From Acidimicrobiaceae bacterium (lineage in GTDB: Bacteria > Actinomycetota > Acidimicrobiia > Acidimicrobiales > Poriferisodalaceae): a DNA stretch of 64,000 nt. The DNA lies in the NCBI GenBank assembly GCA_002721305.1, contig PBKA01000021.1, positions 1-64,000 of the forward strand. Direction: 5' to 3'. The translations under genes were made by a program, and so were the position numbers. Every line of letters begins with the position of its first letter. Position 1 is the first letter of the stretch. The notes below the pieces were generated by a model. The model was not told where the DNA came from. It saw nothing but the letters and a program-made list of their open reading frames with translations, and did no database searches. This document shows, one piece after another, positions 8,914 to 18,382 of the stretch.

Positions 8914-9831
8914 TTAAGTGAGTAACCCTCCGTCAAAGGGTTGACCATCCATACCCGAATTGAGTTGCGCTTCTGATACAAGACGTCGTGCGATTTCAGC
9001 GATCTCGGTCGGATCATCTACAGCATCCGTGGAGGGACCACGATGCCATCCATTAGCGACAGCCAACTGTCGGCCCGATGTTTCAAACACTCGTCCGGTG
9101 ACATCTGCTGACTCAGCACTTTGGAGCCACGTCACGATCGGGGCTATATACCTGGGGTGCATCAGAGCTTTTTCTTCCTCGGAGGCTTGGCCCAGACCCA
9201 GATCTTCTGTCATTCGGGTCAAGGCACCGGGAGACACAGCATTGACTCGTACCCCATAGCGCTGCAATTCGCGAGCCGCGATGATTGTAAACGCGGCGAT
9301 ACCCATTTTTGCCGCACCGTAATTTGTCTGACCAGGATTGCCATATAGGCCCGAGACAGAGGTCGTATTCACGATAGACGCATTGACCTCCTCCCCAGCT
9401 TTGGCTTTGTCTCGCCAATACGCCGCTGCCCAACGTGCGGGTGCAAAGGTGCCTTTGAGGTGAACCTGGATTACCGCATCCCACTCCTCTTCGGTCATGT
9501 TGACCAACATTCGGTCGCGAAGGATGCCGGCGTTGCTTACGATGCCCGTTAAGTCTCCAAAGGTTTCGATGGCCTGATTCACCATCGCCTGAGCGCCCTC
9601 CCAGTCAGAGACGTCATCTCCGTTAGCTACCGCCTCACCACCCATAGCCTCAATTTCCGCCACGACCTCGTCGGCTGGCCCTAGGTCTGAACCCGTACCA
9701 TCGCGAGCACCACCTAGGTCGTTAACGACAACTTTGGCGCCATGTTCAGCCAACATCAAACAGTGCTCGCGGCCTATCCCTCGGGCACCGCCTGTAACGA
9801 TTACTACCCGTCCTTCGCACAGCTTGCTCAT
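8914..9831 (-). CDS. SDR-family (3R)-hydroxyacyl-CoA dehydrogenase-like protein
   Basis: 305 residues. The Rossmann motif TGGARGIG (13-20), the NAG motif (100-102), a Ser in TTSVSG (155-160) and the catalytic Tyr171-x-x-x-Lys175 (YGAAK) are all present. The segment VNDLGGARDGTGSDLGPADEVV is typical of the dehydrogenase part of multifunctional enzyme 2 (HSD17B4-like) rather than of FabG. It would oxidise (3R)-hydroxyacyl-CoA with NAD+. The hydratase gene follows after about 40 bases on the same strand, supporting a two-gene unit. The start ATG 9831 has AAGGGG about eight bases upstream. Confidence 0.88.
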   Translation of the reverse strand: MSKLCEGRVVIVTGGARGIGREHCLMLAEHGAKVVVNDLGGARDGTGSDLGPADEVVAEIEAMGGEAVANGDDVSDWEGAQAMVNQAIETFGDLTGIVSNAGILRDRMLVNMTEEEWDAVIQVHLKGTFAPARWAAAYWRDKAKAGEEVNASIVNTTSVSGLYGNPGQTNYGAAKMGIAAFTIIAARELQRYGVRVNAVSPGALTRMTEDLGLGQASEEEKALMHPRYIAPIVTWLQSAESADVTGRVFETSGRQLAVANGWHRGPSTDAVDDPTEIAEIARRLVSEAQLNSGMDGQPFDGGLLT

Positions 9832-9988
9832 CTTTTGACCCCTTCGTCGACCCTTAACCTTAGAGTCGGTCTAGTTACGTGTGTCACAGTGATTCTCCCA
9901 TGGAAGGACTTCACCGTTTCAAGCATCTTGCCTAGCACAACCAGCCGAAATAATCCGGCGAGTTGACCCGCGCACACTATCGGACCAT

Positions 9989-11779
9989 ATGGCCCTACCA
10001 TCCAATTACGTGCGTGAGCTATTTCGCCTCCCACGTTGGGCTCTCATGCTCGGGCTGCCAGTCTGTATCGCGGCGCTTATCCTCGGAGTGTGGTTCGTTG
10101 ATACGGCCGTTCACCGAGATCGAGTGGTGCGGAACGTCAAAGTAGCCGGCGAGACTGTAGGCGGACTCAGCGATGTCGCTTTGCGGGCCCGAGTGCAAGC
10201 GATCGCCGACCGCGTGGCGGGTACACAAATTGTCATTCAAAGCGAGTTGGGCGATGCCATTTGGGTGGCTAGCGATCTGGGGGTGTCCCTTGACGTGATC
10301 AGCACATACGACGCTGTCATGAGCACTCGGCGCGAGGGGCTTGTCAATCGACCACTCAATTGGCTCTCCTCTCTTACTTCAAGTACTTCAGCGGAAATAG
10401 ATATCGACATTGACCTGTCCACGCTCGAAAAAACTCTCTACGGAACCGACCGACTTGAGCAACTTCCCGTCGAACCTTCAGTTCGGATCGGCCCAAACGA
10501 ACTCGAGTTGGTACCAGGAATCCCAGGCAAGATAATTGATGTCGCGGATGCCGCGGCGGCTATTGCACGGGTCATTCGAGAAGGAAGCACTCCAACTGTG
10601 CAAGTTGACACCGTTGAAGTCGCGACCAAGTTCTCTGACAGCACGGTCGCTGAACTCATAGCCGAGGCAAACCGATCGGTGCACACACCACTGAGAGTTC
10701 GTCTCAACGACTACGAAACGGTTATAGCTCCTGCGGTAGTGGCAAGTTGGTTCGTGCTTAACCTGGGCGATTCCCCTCCGACCTTGACCCTTGATCCGTC
10801 GCTGATTCTTCCTTCTCTTGAGGAACTCCTTATGCCCGGCAACACGGGCGCCGGTCAAGCGGAGTTCGATATACGAAATGGCGAAGTCAAGATCATTTCG
10901 TCCGATGGAGGAACGGCGTGCTGTCAGGCTGACGCTGCGGGAATTGTTGTTGGGGCTTTGGAGGCCGGCCATGGGGATCAAATTCATGTCCTCCCCAACA
11001 GGCCCGCCGCGCCGAGGGAAGCTGTCGACCGCCTAGAAGCGCTCGGAGTGGTGGAGAAAGTCTCGTCGTTTACAACGAAATATGCCTGTTGCGTTGGTCG
11101 CGTAACAAACATCCAAAAATTCGCAGAAATAGTCAGTGGCAATTGGATCAAACCTGGTGGACGACTGTCACTTAACGAGGTTGTGGGACGCCGCACTGAG
11201 GAGAAAGGATTCGTTCCTGGTGGCTTCATTTCCAAGGGCCATCTCGTAGAAGACATCGGTGGTGGTGTCTCCCAGTTCGCAACAACTATCTTCAACGCTG
11301 CCCTACGAGCTGGGCTTGATTTTGAGTACTACCAAGCGCACTCGATCTATTTTGAGAGATATCCCTACGGACTAGAGGCAACGATCTCATATCCGAGGCC
11401 CGATTTGGTGATCACTAACCCGACGCCATTTGGGGTTTTGGTTTGGAACAGTTGGACCGATGAATCGATAACCGTTGACATTTATTCAACTTCTAATGTC
11501 CAAGTGACTCTTGAAGAGCCAACGGAAACGCCCGTAGATCTATGCACGCGGGTAAAGACCATGCGCCTTCGAACTTGGCAAGATGGTTCTGAGGAGGCAG
11601 ATTATTTTTTCGCCACCTACCGGCCTGAAGAAGGACTCAATTGCGACGGAACCCCTTCAGACCCCGACCAGACAACGACGACCATCGCCCCCGAGGACAC
11701 AGAAGGCGACGGCGACCAAAGTGAAAGTTCAACGAACACCGTGCCCGTAACGACAACATCGATTGCAAATTCAAACTGA
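9989..11779 (+). CDS. VanW family protein with membrane anchor
   Basis: 596 residues. One membrane segment (about 17-38) anchors an extracytoplasmic protein. The middle carries putative peptidoglycan-binding repeats like those of YoaR, and residues 350-500 form the VanW domain (KPGGRLSLNEVVGRRT, then GGGVSQFATTIFNAAL). The C-terminal 50 residues are a Thr/Asp-rich, probably disordered tail. VanW was named from vancomycin-resistance clusters; its biochemical role is unknown, though a cell-wall function is likely. Two vicinal cysteine pairs (C311-C312 and C367-C368) are notable. TTGACC lies at 9963, but no -10 element or Shine-Dalgarno is clear, so the ATG at 9989 is provisional. Confidence 0.85.
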   Translation: MALPSNYVRELFRLPRWALMLGLPVCIAALILGVWFVDTAVHRDRVVRNVKVAGETVGGLSDVALRARVQAIADRVAGTQIVIQSELGDAIWVASDLGVSLDVISTYDAVMSTRREGLVNRPLNWLSSLTSSTSAEIDIDIDLSTLEKTLYGTDRLEQLPVEPSVRIGPNELELVPGIPGKIIDVADAAAAIARVIREGSTPTVQVDTVEVATKFSDSTVAELIAEANRSVHTPLRVRLNDYETVIAPAVVASWFVLNLGDSPPTLTLDPSLILPSLEELLMPGNTGAGQAEFDIRNGEVKIISSDGGTACCQADAAGIVVGALEAGHGDQIHVLPNRPAAPREAVDRLEALGVVEKVSSFTTKYACCVGRVTNIQKFAEIVSGNWIKPGGRLSLNEVVGRRTEEKGFVPGGFISKGHLVEDIGGGVSQFATTIFNAALRAGLDFEYYQAHSIYFERYPYGLEATISYPRPDLVITNPTPFGVLVWNSWTDESITVDIYSTSNVQVTLEEPTETPVDLCTRVKTMRLRTWQDGSEEADYFFATYRPEEGLNCDGTPSDPDQTTTTIAPEDTEGDGDQSESSTNTVPVTTTSIANSN

Positions 11780-11809
11780 AGTGTCGACTGACTCTAAATC
11801 GATAGCCTC

Positions 11810-13018
11810 ATGCGGGTGCCTGAATGTGATGTCTTGATCGTGGGAGCCGGCCCAGCGGGTTGCGCTGCGGCAATCACGGCGCGACGTCACGGGCTGAGCG
11901 TGATCGCTATAGATAAGGCAACTTTCCCAAGAGACAAATGCTGCGGCGATGGTCTCACCACCTTGGCTCTGCGCGAACTCGAATCCCTCGGGCTCAAGCC
12001 TTCAGCAAGTAGTTGGATATCCGTTGAGGACGTCTTTCTTCACTCTCCATTCGGCAGAGAGATCCACTTGAAACTCCCCCGAGGTCGCGGGCAGTACGCC
12101 GCTGTAGTTAAGAGAATCGAATTGGATGCTGAGCTAGTTCAACTCACGATTAATGCCGGCGCGGAGGTCTATCAGGGTGTCGCTTTCGACAACATCAAGT
12201 TGACCCCACAGGGAACTCAAGTTTCACTGGATGACGGCCGAACTCTCACGGCGAAAAATGTGATCGCGGCTGATGGAATGTGGTCCCCGGTTAGAAAAGC
12301 TTTGGGCTGTACTCCGGCCGGCTATAGGGGCGATTGGCACGGGTTCAGGCAGTACATGAGAGCCGAAGGCCCCAGAAGTAGAGATTTGTGGGTGTGGTTC
12401 GAGAGAGATTTGCTTCCTGGCTACGTCTGGTCCTTCCCTCTAGCCGATGGGCAAGTGAACTTGGGTTTTGGTGTAGTTCGAAAGGGTCGTCTTGACGGCA
12501 AGAAATTAGCTTCGGTTTGGGAAGGCCTCTTAGACAGACCTTCTATCAAACAAACTCTTGGCGCAGTAACCCCCGAAAACTCCCTAACCGCGTGGCCCAT
12601 TCCAGCTCAGCTGCCGACAGCTCAGCTTTCCATGGGTCCGGTCTTGTTCGTCGGAGATGCCGCGACTGCTACCGACCCTCTGACCGGTGAAGGTATCGGA
12701 CAGGCGTTGGAGAGCGGGAGACTGGCTGCCCAGGCAATAGCCAATGAACCAACACCTGAAACGGCCGCTACTAGTTACGAAGTTTCTGTTCGATCAGCTC
12801 TCCAACTCGACCATCGGTTGTCCAAACGTCTCAGTAACGTCCTTGTAAATCCTCGATTAGCTGAGGTAGCGCTCGGGGCGGTCAGTACGAGTAATTGGAG
12901 TCGGAGGCAATTTGCCCGCTGGATGTTCGAGGACTACCCAAGAGCCTCGCTTTTCGATCCCAGACGGTGGCGTAGGGGCCTGTTTGACGGCGGTGGCGCC
13001 TGGTCAGACCCGAACTAA
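11810..13018 (+). CDS. Geranylgeranyl reductase family FAD-dependent oxidoreductase
   Basis: 402 residues. The N-terminal dinucleotide fold has GAGPAGC (12-18). The family signature FPRDKCCGDGLT (39-50) and the second FAD motif FVGDAATATDPLTGEGIGQALESG near 280-305 are present. Members of this PHBH-fold group reduce isoprenoid double bonds (menaquinone tails, archaeal lipids, chlorophyll phytol) or act as other flavin monooxygenases. In Actinobacteria one such protein reduces a menaquinone side-chain bond (MenJ). That role is possible here but not shown. It lies 30 bases after the VanW gene and just before coaA. Confidence 0.82.
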   Translation: MRVPECDVLIVGAGPAGCAAAITARRHGLSVIAIDKATFPRDKCCGDGLTTLALRELESLGLKPSASSWISVEDVFLHSPFGREIHLKLPRGRGQYAAVVKRIELDAELVQLTINAGAEVYQGVAFDNIKLTPQGTQVSLDDGRTLTAKNVIAADGMWSPVRKALGCTPAGYRGDWHGFRQYMRAEGPRSRDLWVWFERDLLPGYVWSFPLADGQVNLGFGVVRKGRLDGKKLASVWEGLLDRPSIKQTLGAVTPENSLTAWPIPAQLPTAQLSMGPVLFVGDAATATDPLTGEGIGQALESGRLAAQAIANEPTPETAATSYEVSVRSALQLDHRLSKRLSNVLVNPRLAEVALGAVSTSNWSRRQFARWMFEDYPRASLFDPRRWRRGLFDGGGAWSDPN

Positions 13019-13030
13019 ACGGAGGAACAG

Positions 13031-13999
13031 TTGCGTAGCGAGGACCTTACGAGACAATCTTTGGGGGTGTCGGACCTTAACCCGTCGAGCGAACATCTCA
13101 GCTTCAGCCGCTCTGAGTGGGCGGCGCTCAGAGATGCGACGCCTCTCACTCTTACCGAAGGTGAATTGAGTGAACTCGCGGGTCGAGTAGAACCAATAAC
13201 TCTGACTGGCGTTCGAGATATATATCTTCCCTTGTCAAGACTCCTGAACCTTCGGGTAGAGGCTCAACTTCGACTTCAAAACACAACCTCGGATTTCTTT
13301 GGACGACGAGCTGCGACAAGACCCTTCTTGATCGGCGTGGCGGGCAGCGTGTCCGCGGGCAAGAGCACTACAGCAAGAATTCTTCAAGCCATGCTTGCAA
13401 CGTGGCCCCAACACCCGAGAGTCGACCTCATTACGACTGACGGGTTTCTACAACCCAACGCCGAACTCGAGGAACGGGGTCTGCTGGGCAGAAAAGGGTT
13501 TCCTGAGTCTTACCGTCAAGGAGCTCTGGTGGAGTTTCTTCGACAGGTGGTTGATGGCGTGGCGCGAGTTTCGGCACCCATCTATTCCCATGTCACTTAT
13601 GACATCACAGACGAGGTGCAAGTCATAGAACAACCTGACATTTTGATCGTCGAGGGCCTAAATGTTCTGCAAACAGGCTCACCGTCAAACACTCCGTTCG
13701 TTTCCGACTACTTTGACTTCACCATCTATGTGGATGCAGATACCGAGGACCTCGAGTCCTGGTACGTCGAACGCTTTCAACAACTTCGATCTACAGCCTT
13801 CCGAGAACAGAGTGCTTACTTCAGTCAGTTCGCCCATCTACCTGTGGACGCTGCCGAGGCCGTGGCACGAACAATCTGGCGCTCTATAAATCTCGTCAAC
13901 CTTCAAGAGAATATTTTACCGACGAGAGCCAGGGCCGATTTAGTCCTCAAGAAGGGTGCAAATCACGAAATAGAGTCGGTTCAGCTCCGACGCACTTGA
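13031..13999 (+). CDS. coaA: Type I pantothenate kinase
   Basis: 322 residues, usual for CoaA. The P-loop is [12 protein letters not shown] (102-113), followed by [10 protein letters not shown] and the [12 protein letters not shown] block that binds pantothenate in this family, then IVEGLNVLQ. It phosphorylates pantothenate, the first and often rate-limiting step of CoA synthesis, which fits a genome rich in acyl-CoA enzymes. The start is TTG at 13031 with GGAGGA at 13021-13026. It begins 12 bases after the flavoprotein gene, so cotranscription is likely. Confidence 0.95.
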   Translation: MRSEDLTRQSLGVSDLNPSSEHLSFSRSEWAALRDATPLTLTEGELSELAGRVEPITLTGVRDIYLPLSRLLNLRVEAQLRLQNTTSDFFGRRAATRPFLIGVAGSVSAGKSTTARILQAMLATWPQHPRVDLITTDGFLQPNAELEERGLLGRKGFPESYRQGALVEFLRQVVDGVARVSAPIYSHVTYDITDEVQVIEQPDILIVEGLNVLQTGSPSNTPFVSDYFDFTIYVDADTEDLESWYVERFQQLRSTAFREQSAYFSQFAHLPVDAAEAVARTIWRSINLVNLQENILPTRARADLVLKKGANHEIESVQLRRT

Positions 14000-14059
14000 T
14001 TACAGCTTGTAGCAACAAGAGTCGACTCGCCTCTTATCGCTCCGCTACTCTCGCCGAGC

Positions 14060-14485
14060 GTGCACTGCCTATTTTGTTCGATCGTCGACGGTAGCTCAGC
14101 TTCGAACACTATCTACGAGGACGAGCATTGCTTAGCGTTCATGGACATTCTCCCTATGACGCCAGGTCATTGTTTGGTCATCCCAAAGCATCATGTACGG
14201 GACATATTCGAACTTGATGACGAAAACGCCGCACACGTCATGCGCGCGTGTCGTTCTGTATCAAACATCATTCGTGATCGCCTAGGACCGCTGGGCATCA
14301 ACCTCGTCAACAACAACGGATCGGCCGCCGATCAGTCGCAATTCCATTTCCACGTGCATCTGGTCCCGAGGTACGGGCGTGACCGCCTACTTCACCCTTG
14401 GGAGAGGTCGTATGGCAACCCGGACCAGATTCACTCCATCGCTGAAATTCTCCGCGGCGAACGAGAACTTCCGCGACCTGAATAG
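14060..14485 (+). CDS. HIT family hydrolase
   Basis: 141 residues. The histidine triad reads HFHVH (96-100) within QFHFHVHLVPRY, and the N-terminal FCSIVDG with Cys3/Cys6 is typical of the HINT-like branch. Such proteins hydrolyse nucleoside phosphoramidates or related nucleotidyl conjugates. The start is a GTG without a visible ribosome-binding site. It lies between coaA and a crotonase on the same strand. The substrate is unknown. Confidence 0.9.
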   Translation: MHCLFCSIVDGSSASNTIYEDEHCLAFMDILPMTPGHCLVIPKHHVRDIFELDDENAAHVMRACRSVSNIIRDRLGPLGINLVNNNGSAADQSQFHFHVHLVPRYGRDRLLHPWERSYGNPDQIHSIAEILRGERELPRPE

Positions 14486-14520
14486 GAAATACTGCGGCCC
14501 TTGAAGCTAGCTTCGGGAGT

Positions 14521-15318
14521 ATGACGCAAAGCTACGCAGACTTTTCAGCACTGTCGATCACTGGTCCTGACGAGGATGGGATATTAGATATCTGCATCGA
14601 CACGCCGGGAAAACTAAACGCGGTGGACGAAGCGAAGCACCTCGCGCTCGCTGATGTATGGAAAGCCGTTGATTCTGATCCCGACACGCGAGTTGTTGTC
14701 ATCCACGGGGCTAACGGAACCTTCTCCGCCGGTGGTGACTTAGCCATGATTGAGAAAATCATGGACGACTTTGAGTACCGCTCCCATTCCCTTCGCGAAG
14801 CTCGAGACATCGTCTACAACATGATTAACTGCTCAAAAATTATTGTCTCGGCGATTGAGGGAGTGGCGGTCGGCGCCGGACTTGCAGCCGCGTTCATGGC
14901 TGATATTTCGGTCGTCGGAAAGAATGCCCGTATTCTCGACGGGCATACCAAGCTCGGAGTAGCGGCCGGCGACCACGCTGCGATCATTTGGCCGCTTCTA
15001 TGCGGTATGGCGAAAGCGAAGTACTACTTGCTGACCTGCGATTCGATGTCCGGGGAAGAAGCCGAGGCTATGGGCTTAGCAAGCGTCTGTGTCGATGACG
15101 AAGAAGTAATCAACGAGGCTTACGCCATCGCCCGGAAGTTGGCCGCCGGAAGCCAATCAGCCATCCGGTGGACAAAGTACAGCTTGAATAACTGGCTTCG
15201 GTCAGCAGGACCAGCCTTTGATACTTCCGTCGCTTTGGAGATGTTGGGCTTTACCGGCCCGGATGTTCGAGAAGGGCATGCGGCGATAATGGAGAAGAGA
15301 AAACCGAATTTTAGTTGA
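14521..15318 (+). CDS. Enoyl-CoA hydratase/isomerase family protein
   Basis: 265-residue crotonase. The oxyanion-hole segments are [12 protein letters not shown] and [13 protein letters not shown]. The C-terminus ends in the family's usual [14 protein letters not shown]. The active-site region [19 protein letters not shown] differs from classic hydratases, which have Glu-containing motifs there, so an isomerase or another crotonase activity is possible. It lies 35 bases after the HIT gene and is convergent with the HAD gene. Confidence 0.85.
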   Translation: MTQSYADFSALSITGPDEDGILDICIDTPGKLNAVDEAKHLALADVWKAVDSDPDTRVVVIHGANGTFSAGGDLAMIEKIMDDFEYRSHSLREARDIVYNMINCSKIIVSAIEGVAVGAGLAAAFMADISVVGKNARILDGHTKLGVAAGDHAAIIWPLLCGMAKAKYYLLTCDSMSGEEAEAMGLASVCVDDEEVINEAYAIARKLAAGSQSAIRWTKYSLNNWLRSAGPAFDTSVALEMLGFTGPDVREGHAAIMEKRKPNFS

Positions 15319-15329
15319 GTGGCTACCAA

Positions 15330-15980
15330 CTAAAGCTCTTCAAGTGCCCGCTCGAGTTGTTGCAGAGCCCTTAGCGGTTGATTGACCTGAATAGCGTTTA
15401 AACCACAGGCGCGAGCTGCTTTCACGTTGACTTGATTGTCATCTAGGAAAACGATGTTCTCCGCTCCCACCCCTAACTGTTGGACCGCATGCAAATAGAT
15501 TCGGTGTTCTGGTTTGCGCATCCCTACAAACGCCGAGTTAATTACGACGTCGAAGAGTGTCTCTACAGCTAACCCTTCGGTCACGGCGGGCCAGGCTTCA
15601 GCAATGTTGTTTGTAAGAAGACCGGTAACGAAACCTCGGTCTCTTAGCTCTGAGATTCGCTGCACTACTTCCTCTACCACTGTCAAATGATCAAATAAAA
15701 AATGATTGCTCGCTGGATCCCATATGAGCTCGGCTCCCGGCAGATCGCTGCGGGACCAGGAAAGATAAGCCTGCAGACTCAACTCTCCTCGTTCCAGACG
15801 GGCGAATTGCGACTCCGGATCATCATCTCGATATTCCTTGCGACGCGACTGCAACTTTTCTTGATCCACCTGTACGTCCCTATAGAGCTTTTCCATAATC
15901 GGCCCTGGAGGATGAGTTATAACCCCTCCCCAATCAAACAAGACAGCCTGAATGTTCGATTCACTCGATGTGACTGTCAC
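15330..15980 (-). CDS. HAD superfamily hydrolase (phosphatase-like)
   Basis: About 216 residues from GTG 15980, chosen because GGAGG lies 11 bases upstream; a longer frame to 16031 adds unconserved residues. The motifs are FDWGGV (nucleophile Asp16), LLTNN (motif II), GMRKPE (motif III Lys) and FLDDNQVNV (motif IV). This is the branch that includes the N-terminal domain of soluble epoxide hydrolase and haloacid dehalogenase-like phosphatases. A clear paralogue lies at 52753-53397. It is the last gene of the minus-strand series that starts with the serine hydrolase at 19552. The substrate is unknown. Confidence 0.85.
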   Translation of the reverse strand: MTVTSSESNIQAVLFDWGGVITHPPGPIMEKLYRDVQVDQEKLQSRRKEYRDDDPESQFARLERGELSLQAYLSWSRSDLPGAELIWDPASNHFLFDHLTVVEEVVQRISELRDRGFVTGLLTNNIAEAWPAVTEGLAVETLFDVVINSAFVGMRKPEHRIYLHAVQQLGVGAENIVFLDDNQVNVKAARACGLNAIQVNQPLRALQQLERALEEL

Positions 15981-16063
15981 TCCCTTCTTCACCTCCGGAC
16001 GGCTAGGAAATCTCTGGCTCAAGCACTGCATTGTCGGCGCAAATACAAATCGCGGGTAACCCG

Positions 16064-17257
16064 CTAGACGGCTCGTACGGTGGGCCCGACCTCTCTTATT
16101 TCTACCCGCTCAAGCCAATCAGGAGTAACAGGTGGATCGTCGTTGATCAAAACAGCGACAGCTCGAACTCCGTTCGGTACAGATTCCGGCCATGGTGTCC
16201 ACCCATCGGTCATGATGAGTAGCAAGTCCGGGATCGGGCGGGTTTGAACCGCCGCGTTGATTCCCTGACCGAGGTCCGTGCCCCCACCCCCAATCAAATT
16301 CAGGTCGGAAGAACGGCGAACCCTCTGGGGTGTTCCCGCTACTGAGTCACAGGTAAATACCCTTAGGAGATTGAATCGGATTCCCGCGGCACACATCAAG
16401 CCATCGATTTCAGCAAGGGCCTGTCCTAGAAGTTCTTCGCTCATCGACGCGCTCGTATCTAGCACTAGGGAGATTTCGGGCAGCCGACTTCTCAAACTGG
16501 GGAGTATGACCTTCGACGCGTACGACCATCTGCGACTGGGACGTTGGTAGCTGTAGTCCACAGCACCGGTTATTTCCGCTATGCCTCGACGAAGAGTCGC
16601 TCCCAATTCCGCGCGCCAATCGACTCGAGGTTCAAGCAAGCCATTAGCCCAACGTAGCCAGCTGTCTGGAGTTGAGCCGTAGTTTCGGTGATGGGCAACG
16701 GTTTCGGAAGCCACCCGTCGTCTAATTAGGTCTCTTTCTTCTGCTCCGATACCTCGGCTGGTGTTTTCTTCGAAAGGTTGATCCCAAGGTCGTGGGTTGC
16801 CGTGGGCAGAACTTCCGCAGTCGCGTGAATTGTCGAGGCGTCGTGTGCCCTTAAGGAAATATTCTTCCCCGAACAGCGAGTTCGGCAACCCAAGTCCCTC
16901 TGCTGTCGCTGCTTCATCGGGGATTGGATGCCCTTCGATCAAGTCATCGTTGATTTCCGCGTCTGTTGCATCGACCCAATGCAACAGTTCCGGTTCTCGA
17001 ACACCAATCTCCCTGGCCCTAGCAGCATGTCCTCGAAGTAAGTGACCAACTTGGTGCACCATTTCCGCTCCAAGCAGGTCAACGTCCCAGCTGCTCGTTT
17101 CATCATGGTCAACATATAGGCGGAAGTGTTCGTCCCCCGCGACCCCACCAACGTTGTCATCGCTGACAAAGCTCAGGGCGAACAGCGCCGAGGCCAAGTA
17201 CGGGTAGTTGTAGGCCGCCCACAGTCGAGCTGCCACAAGACGCTCTTCAGAATTCAT
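16064..17257 (-). CDS. VWA-like domain protein with N-terminal metallopeptidase-like domain (DUF2201 type)
   Basis: 397 residues. The N-terminal half resembles a putative zinc-metallopeptidase domain, but the HExxH motif reads HQVGH (68-72), so the catalytic Glu is replaced by Gln; another His follows at 77. The C-terminal half is a von Willebrand A-type domain with an intact metal-binding motif DTSAS (267-271), GGGGTD (323-328) and a TDGW element. Its ATG overlaps the stop of the upstream MoxR gene (ATGA), so the two are translationally coupled. MoxR ATPases usually act as chaperones on VWA partners. The cellular target of the pair is unknown. Confidence 0.8.
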   Translation of the reverse strand: MNSEERLVAARLWAAYNYPYLASALFALSFVSDDNVGGVAGDEHFRLYVDHDETSSWDVDLLGAEMVHQVGHLLRGHAARAREIGVREPELLHWVDATDAEINDDLIEGHPIPDEAATAEGLGLPNSLFGEEYFLKGTRRLDNSRDCGSSAHGNPRPWDQPFEENTSRGIGAEERDLIRRRVASETVAHHRNYGSTPDSWLRWANGLLEPRVDWRAELGATLRRGIAEITGAVDYSYQRPSRRWSYASKVILPSLRSRLPEISLVLDTSASMSEELLGQALAEIDGLMCAAGIRFNLLRVFTCDSVAGTPQRVRRSSDLNLIGGGGTDLGQGINAAVQTRPIPDLLLIMTDGWTPWPESVPNGVRAVAVLINDDPPVTPDWLERVEIREVGPTVRAV

Positions 17258-18348
17258 TCAACAAGCCCAGCCGCCTGCATGACTGGTAGGAACGTTGCGG
17301 CCTCCGGTGGCGCACTAACTCCTTCAGGACGGATTTGTGCAAGCACTCTGGCTGCCATTGCCCCGACATCGGGTGCTTGTGCGGTGGTTTTCACCAAAAC
17401 TCGCCAGCCGGCCAACCACCGTTCAGGAGTTGGATCTGATGCAACAGCTCCAGCTACTGCGGAAAGAGCCGCGTACAGGCGATCGCCTCGTTCGGGGAAC
17501 ACAGCTCCTTCCGGGTCTCGAAGAGCTGCTTCAGGGTCAGGTAGATCCAACTCTTGAAGCCATGTAAGAAACTCGATACCAGCGCCATCACCGACACATC
17601 CGATGACCAGGTTTCTCTTGGCTTCTGACGACGCCTCAATGGCCTCGGCCGCAGCCAGTAGCTTCGACACCATTTCCCATGTTCTGGGGCTCGGCCATGC
17701 CCTTCCGGCAAGAGCGCGCTCAATTGGGGGTTGTATCGTTAGTGATTGTCTCACCGACAGAAAACCGCCCACCAATGCAGCGCTCGCAGGGACTTGTTTT
17801 TTCCAACCTTCAGGAAGGTCCGGAATAAGCGGCGCTGGAAAGCCAGCCACCAAACCTGTGGCGACACCAGCAGGGTCTACTCGCCAATCAAGATGACAAA
17901 ATCGATTTGCAAGCGGTGAAGACAAGTCCCATCCATCGGCCGCTTGGTCTGGGGGATTTGCCGCCGCCACTATCGCTAGATCTTCAGGCAAGGTCAGATC
18001 CCCGACAACCCGCTCTAATACCACACGCAGCAAAGCTGCTTGCACAGCCGGCGGGGCAGTCGAAATCTCATCGAGAAATAGCACGCCAGTCTTGGCATCA
18101 GCAAGACGTTTCGCCCATCGGGGAGGAGCGAACGCCACTTCGTGTTCATTGACCACAGGAAGTCCACTGAAGTCGCTAGGTTCACGGATACTGGCGATAA
18201 CAACCTCGTAGGGCGCTCCGACGGATTCACACATTGAAGCCACCGCTGAGCTCTTGCCAGCTCCGGGAGGACCCCACAACAAAACAGGGATGCGCGCAGC
18301 AACAGCCAGAGACAAGGCTTCGATAACCGCATCATTCTGATTCGTCAT
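17254..18348 (-). CDS. MoxR-family AAA+ ATPase
   Basis: 364 residues. The Walker A motif is GPPGAGKS (26-33) and Walker B is GVLFLDE (88-94). The sensor region reads VAAANPP, followed by the SPLANRF arginine-finger segment. This is the MoxR subfamily, whose members remodel or insert metal into partner complexes with VWA-domain proteins. The start at 18348 (MTNQND) is chosen for GGAGGAG nine bases upstream; a frame open to 18423 adds 25 low-complexity residues. It overlaps the VWA gene by four bases, and its gene begins 34 bases after the serine hydrolase stop. Confidence 0.88.
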   Translation of the reverse strand: MTNQNDAVIEALSLAVAARIPVLLWGPPGAGKSSAVASMCESVGAPYEVVIASIREPSDFSGLPVVNEHEVAFAPPRWAKRLADAKTGVLFLDEISTAPPAVQAALLRVVLERVVGDLTLPEDLAIVAAANPPDQAADGWDLSSPLANRFCHLDWRVDPAGVATGLVAGFPAPLIPDLPEGWKKQVPASAALVGGFLSVRQSLTIQPPIERALAGRAWPSPRTWEMVSKLLAAAEAIEASSEAKRNLVIGCVGDGAGIEFLTWLQELDLPDPEAALRDPEGAVFPERGDRLYAALSAVAGAVASDPTPERWLAGWRVLVKTTAQAPDVGAMAARVLAQIRPEGVSAPPEAATFLPVMQAAGLVE

Positions 18349-18382
18349 GTATGTAGTCTCCTCCAAAGAGTCCTGTGCATGA

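Noticed and set aside
9963-9991. Possible promoter TTGACC 17 bases before CATATG at the VanW start
   Set aside because: The -10 would overlap the start codon and is weak; it cannot be told from chance.
10478-10987. 169-codon minus-strand frame inside the VanW gene
   Set aside because: Antisense to the recognised VanW protein; no motif.
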